Positions 36,849-37,932 of a stretch of DNA of 37,932 nt are shown here, piece after piece. Made by a program: the position numbers and the translations under genes. Under the pieces are notes generated by a model. The model was not told the DNA's origin. It did not search any database and saw nothing but the letters and a program-made list of their open reading frames with translations. Each line of letters opens with the position of its first letter. The stretch's first letter is position 1. The DNA comes from Bacteroidales bacterium (GTDB lineage: Bacteria > Bacteroidota > Bacteroidia > Bacteroidales > Bacteroidaceae): positions 1 through 37,932 of the forward strand of contig SUXO01000020.1 of NCBI GenBank assembly GCA_015060885.1. Direction: 5' to 3'.

Positions 36849-37932
36849 CGGAATAATTGTATTTTGGCAACCTGCAACAAGTGTATTTGTTGCAGTTTCA
36901 ATGATGGCATTGCAACCCTCGCGACTGTCATAAACGCTATTGCCGCAAATAACGATGATACTTGTGAGGCCGGTGCAACCACGGAACGCTTCATTTCCAA
37001 TACTTGTTACACTACTCGGAATTTCAAAGCTTGTGATGCCGGTGCAATCACAGAACGCATTGCTTCCTATCGTTGTTACGCTATTGGGAATTTCAATGCT
37101 TTTGAGGCCGGTGCAATAATAGAACGCCCAATCTCCTATGCTTGTTACACTACCCGGAATTTCAATGCTTTTGAGGCCGGTACAATCACGGAACGCACTG
37201 TTTCCTATGCTTGTTACGCTGTTTGGGATAATGGTATTCTTGCAACCTGCAACAAGTGTATTTGTTGCAGTTTCAATGATGGCATTGCAACCCTCGCGGC
37301 TGTCATATACACTATTGTTCGCATCAACAACTATGCTTGTGAGGCCGGAGCAATAGCTGAACGCGCTGCTTCCTATCGTTGTTACGCTATTGGGAATTAT
37401 AATGCTTGTTAGGCCGGTGCAACCACTGAACGCATTGCTTCCTATTGATGTTACGCTGTTAGGAATTGTTACACTTGTAAGGCCGGTGCAACCACGTAAC
37501 GCACTGTTTCCTATGCTTGTTACACTGTTGGGAATTTCAATGCTTGTGAGGCCTCTGCACTGGCTGAACGCCCAATTTTCTATGCTTGTTACGCTATTGG
37601 GAATAGTAATGCTTGTGAGGCCGTCACATTCATAGAACGCTCTGTTTCCTATCGTTGTTACGCTATTTGGGATAATTGTATTTTTGCAGCCTGCAATAAG
37701 ATTATTTGTTGCTGTTTCTATAATGGCATTGCAACCTTCGCGGCTGTCATATACACTATTACCCGCATCAACAACAATGCTTGTTAGGCCGGTGCAACCA
37801 CTGTATTTACAACCAGTTATTACTCAATATTTTGCGAGTAATAAGTCAGAAATATGGTCATAACCTTTAAGGGTGCATTCTAAAAGGTGAAGATTTAACA
37901 TTTTTATTGTTTCTTAACGCTCAAAGCGTATC

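Larger units (their letters stand above)
34059..37901 (-). pseudogene. Decayed BspA-like LRR / dockerin / cohesin-like surface protein gene
   Basis: One reading frame (codons ending at the same phase) runs from an ATG at 37901 to the stop at 34059 and is broken only by three in-frame stops: TGA 37824-37826, TAG 36105-36107 and TAA 35367-35369. There are no frameshifts. Between the TGA and 36290 the frame has no ATG, GTG or TTG, so the LRR part cannot start by itself. It encodes about 22 BspA-type 23-residue LRRs (consensus NSVTSIGxxAFxxCTGLTSIEIP), inserts with NSVYDSREGCNAIIETATN (three copies), then the C-terminal fragment above. The first 25 codons (MLNLHLLECTLKGYD...) are neither LRR nor signal peptide, so the 5' end looks truncated. 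A misassembly in this repetitive region near the window edge is an alternative. Confidence 0.7.

Noticed and set aside
36556-37635. Plus-strand open frames of the type MLVTLLGI..LVRPVQ
   Set aside because: They are antisense shadows of the LRR array; the minus frame gives the BspA consensus NSVTSIGxxAFxxCTGL.
34059-37901. Alternative genetic code (stop codon reassignment) to explain the in-frame stops
   Set aside because: All three stop codons occur once each here, while TAA, TAG and TGA end the other genes of the window normally.

Overview
The window looks like a chromosomal segment of an anaerobic, host-associated member of the Bacteroidales (Bacteroidota). The grounds are: an 11-subunit complex I operon with fused nuoCD and no nuoEFG; promoters of the TAnnTTTG type; BspA-like leucine-rich repeat (LRR) surface proteins; short C-terminal tails of the 'IYDLQGRKV...GIYIQNGKK' kind; an M60 (enhancin/mucinase-type) metallopeptidase; and a four-helix-bundle-suffix protein. 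Genus cannot be fixed by reading alone. No tRNA, rRNA, CRISPR array or transposase was seen.

Layout. 1-4307 (minus): a partial, very large secreted M60 peptidase that runs off the left edge inside a cohesin-like domain. 4900-9303 (plus, divergent from it): a 1467-residue secreted protein with discoidin-like and lectin-like modules. 9304-10249: a gene-poor stretch full of inverted repeats. 10250-11855: an arabinose-5-phosphate isomerase and a CMP-sugar synthetase, both for surface-glycan precursors. 11932-21809 (minus): nuoA-B-CD-H-I-J-K-L-M-N. 21986-22762 (minus): a ZIP metal transporter. 22995-26696: purL. 26768-27897: a split chromate transporter pair. 27926-29845 (minus): a secreted LRR protein followed by a small protein. 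29846-31058: an accessory cassette in which a four-helix-bundle-suffix gene lies between two copies of a structured repeat, next to a mosaic of scraps copied from neighbouring genes. 31059-33839 (minus): uvrA. 34059-37901 (minus): a decayed LRR-dockerin-cohesin-like gene with three in-frame stops.

The most interesting theme is a family of proteins (the M60 peptidase, the 1467-residue protein and the broken LRR gene) that all end in the same module: two dockerin-type EF-hand repeats, then a cohesin-like beta domain, then (seen in the last two; the first is cut by the window edge) a sorting-like tail. Both potential partners of a cohesin-dockerin pair would sit on one polypeptide, which suggests self-assembly, chaining or intramolecular pairing of secreted glycoprotein-attacking proteins. 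DNA of this module is almost identical over 164 bp at all three loci, and one copy carries an out-of-frame double tail, so the module appears to move by gene conversion. All functional statements are from reading translated sequence; no database search was done.
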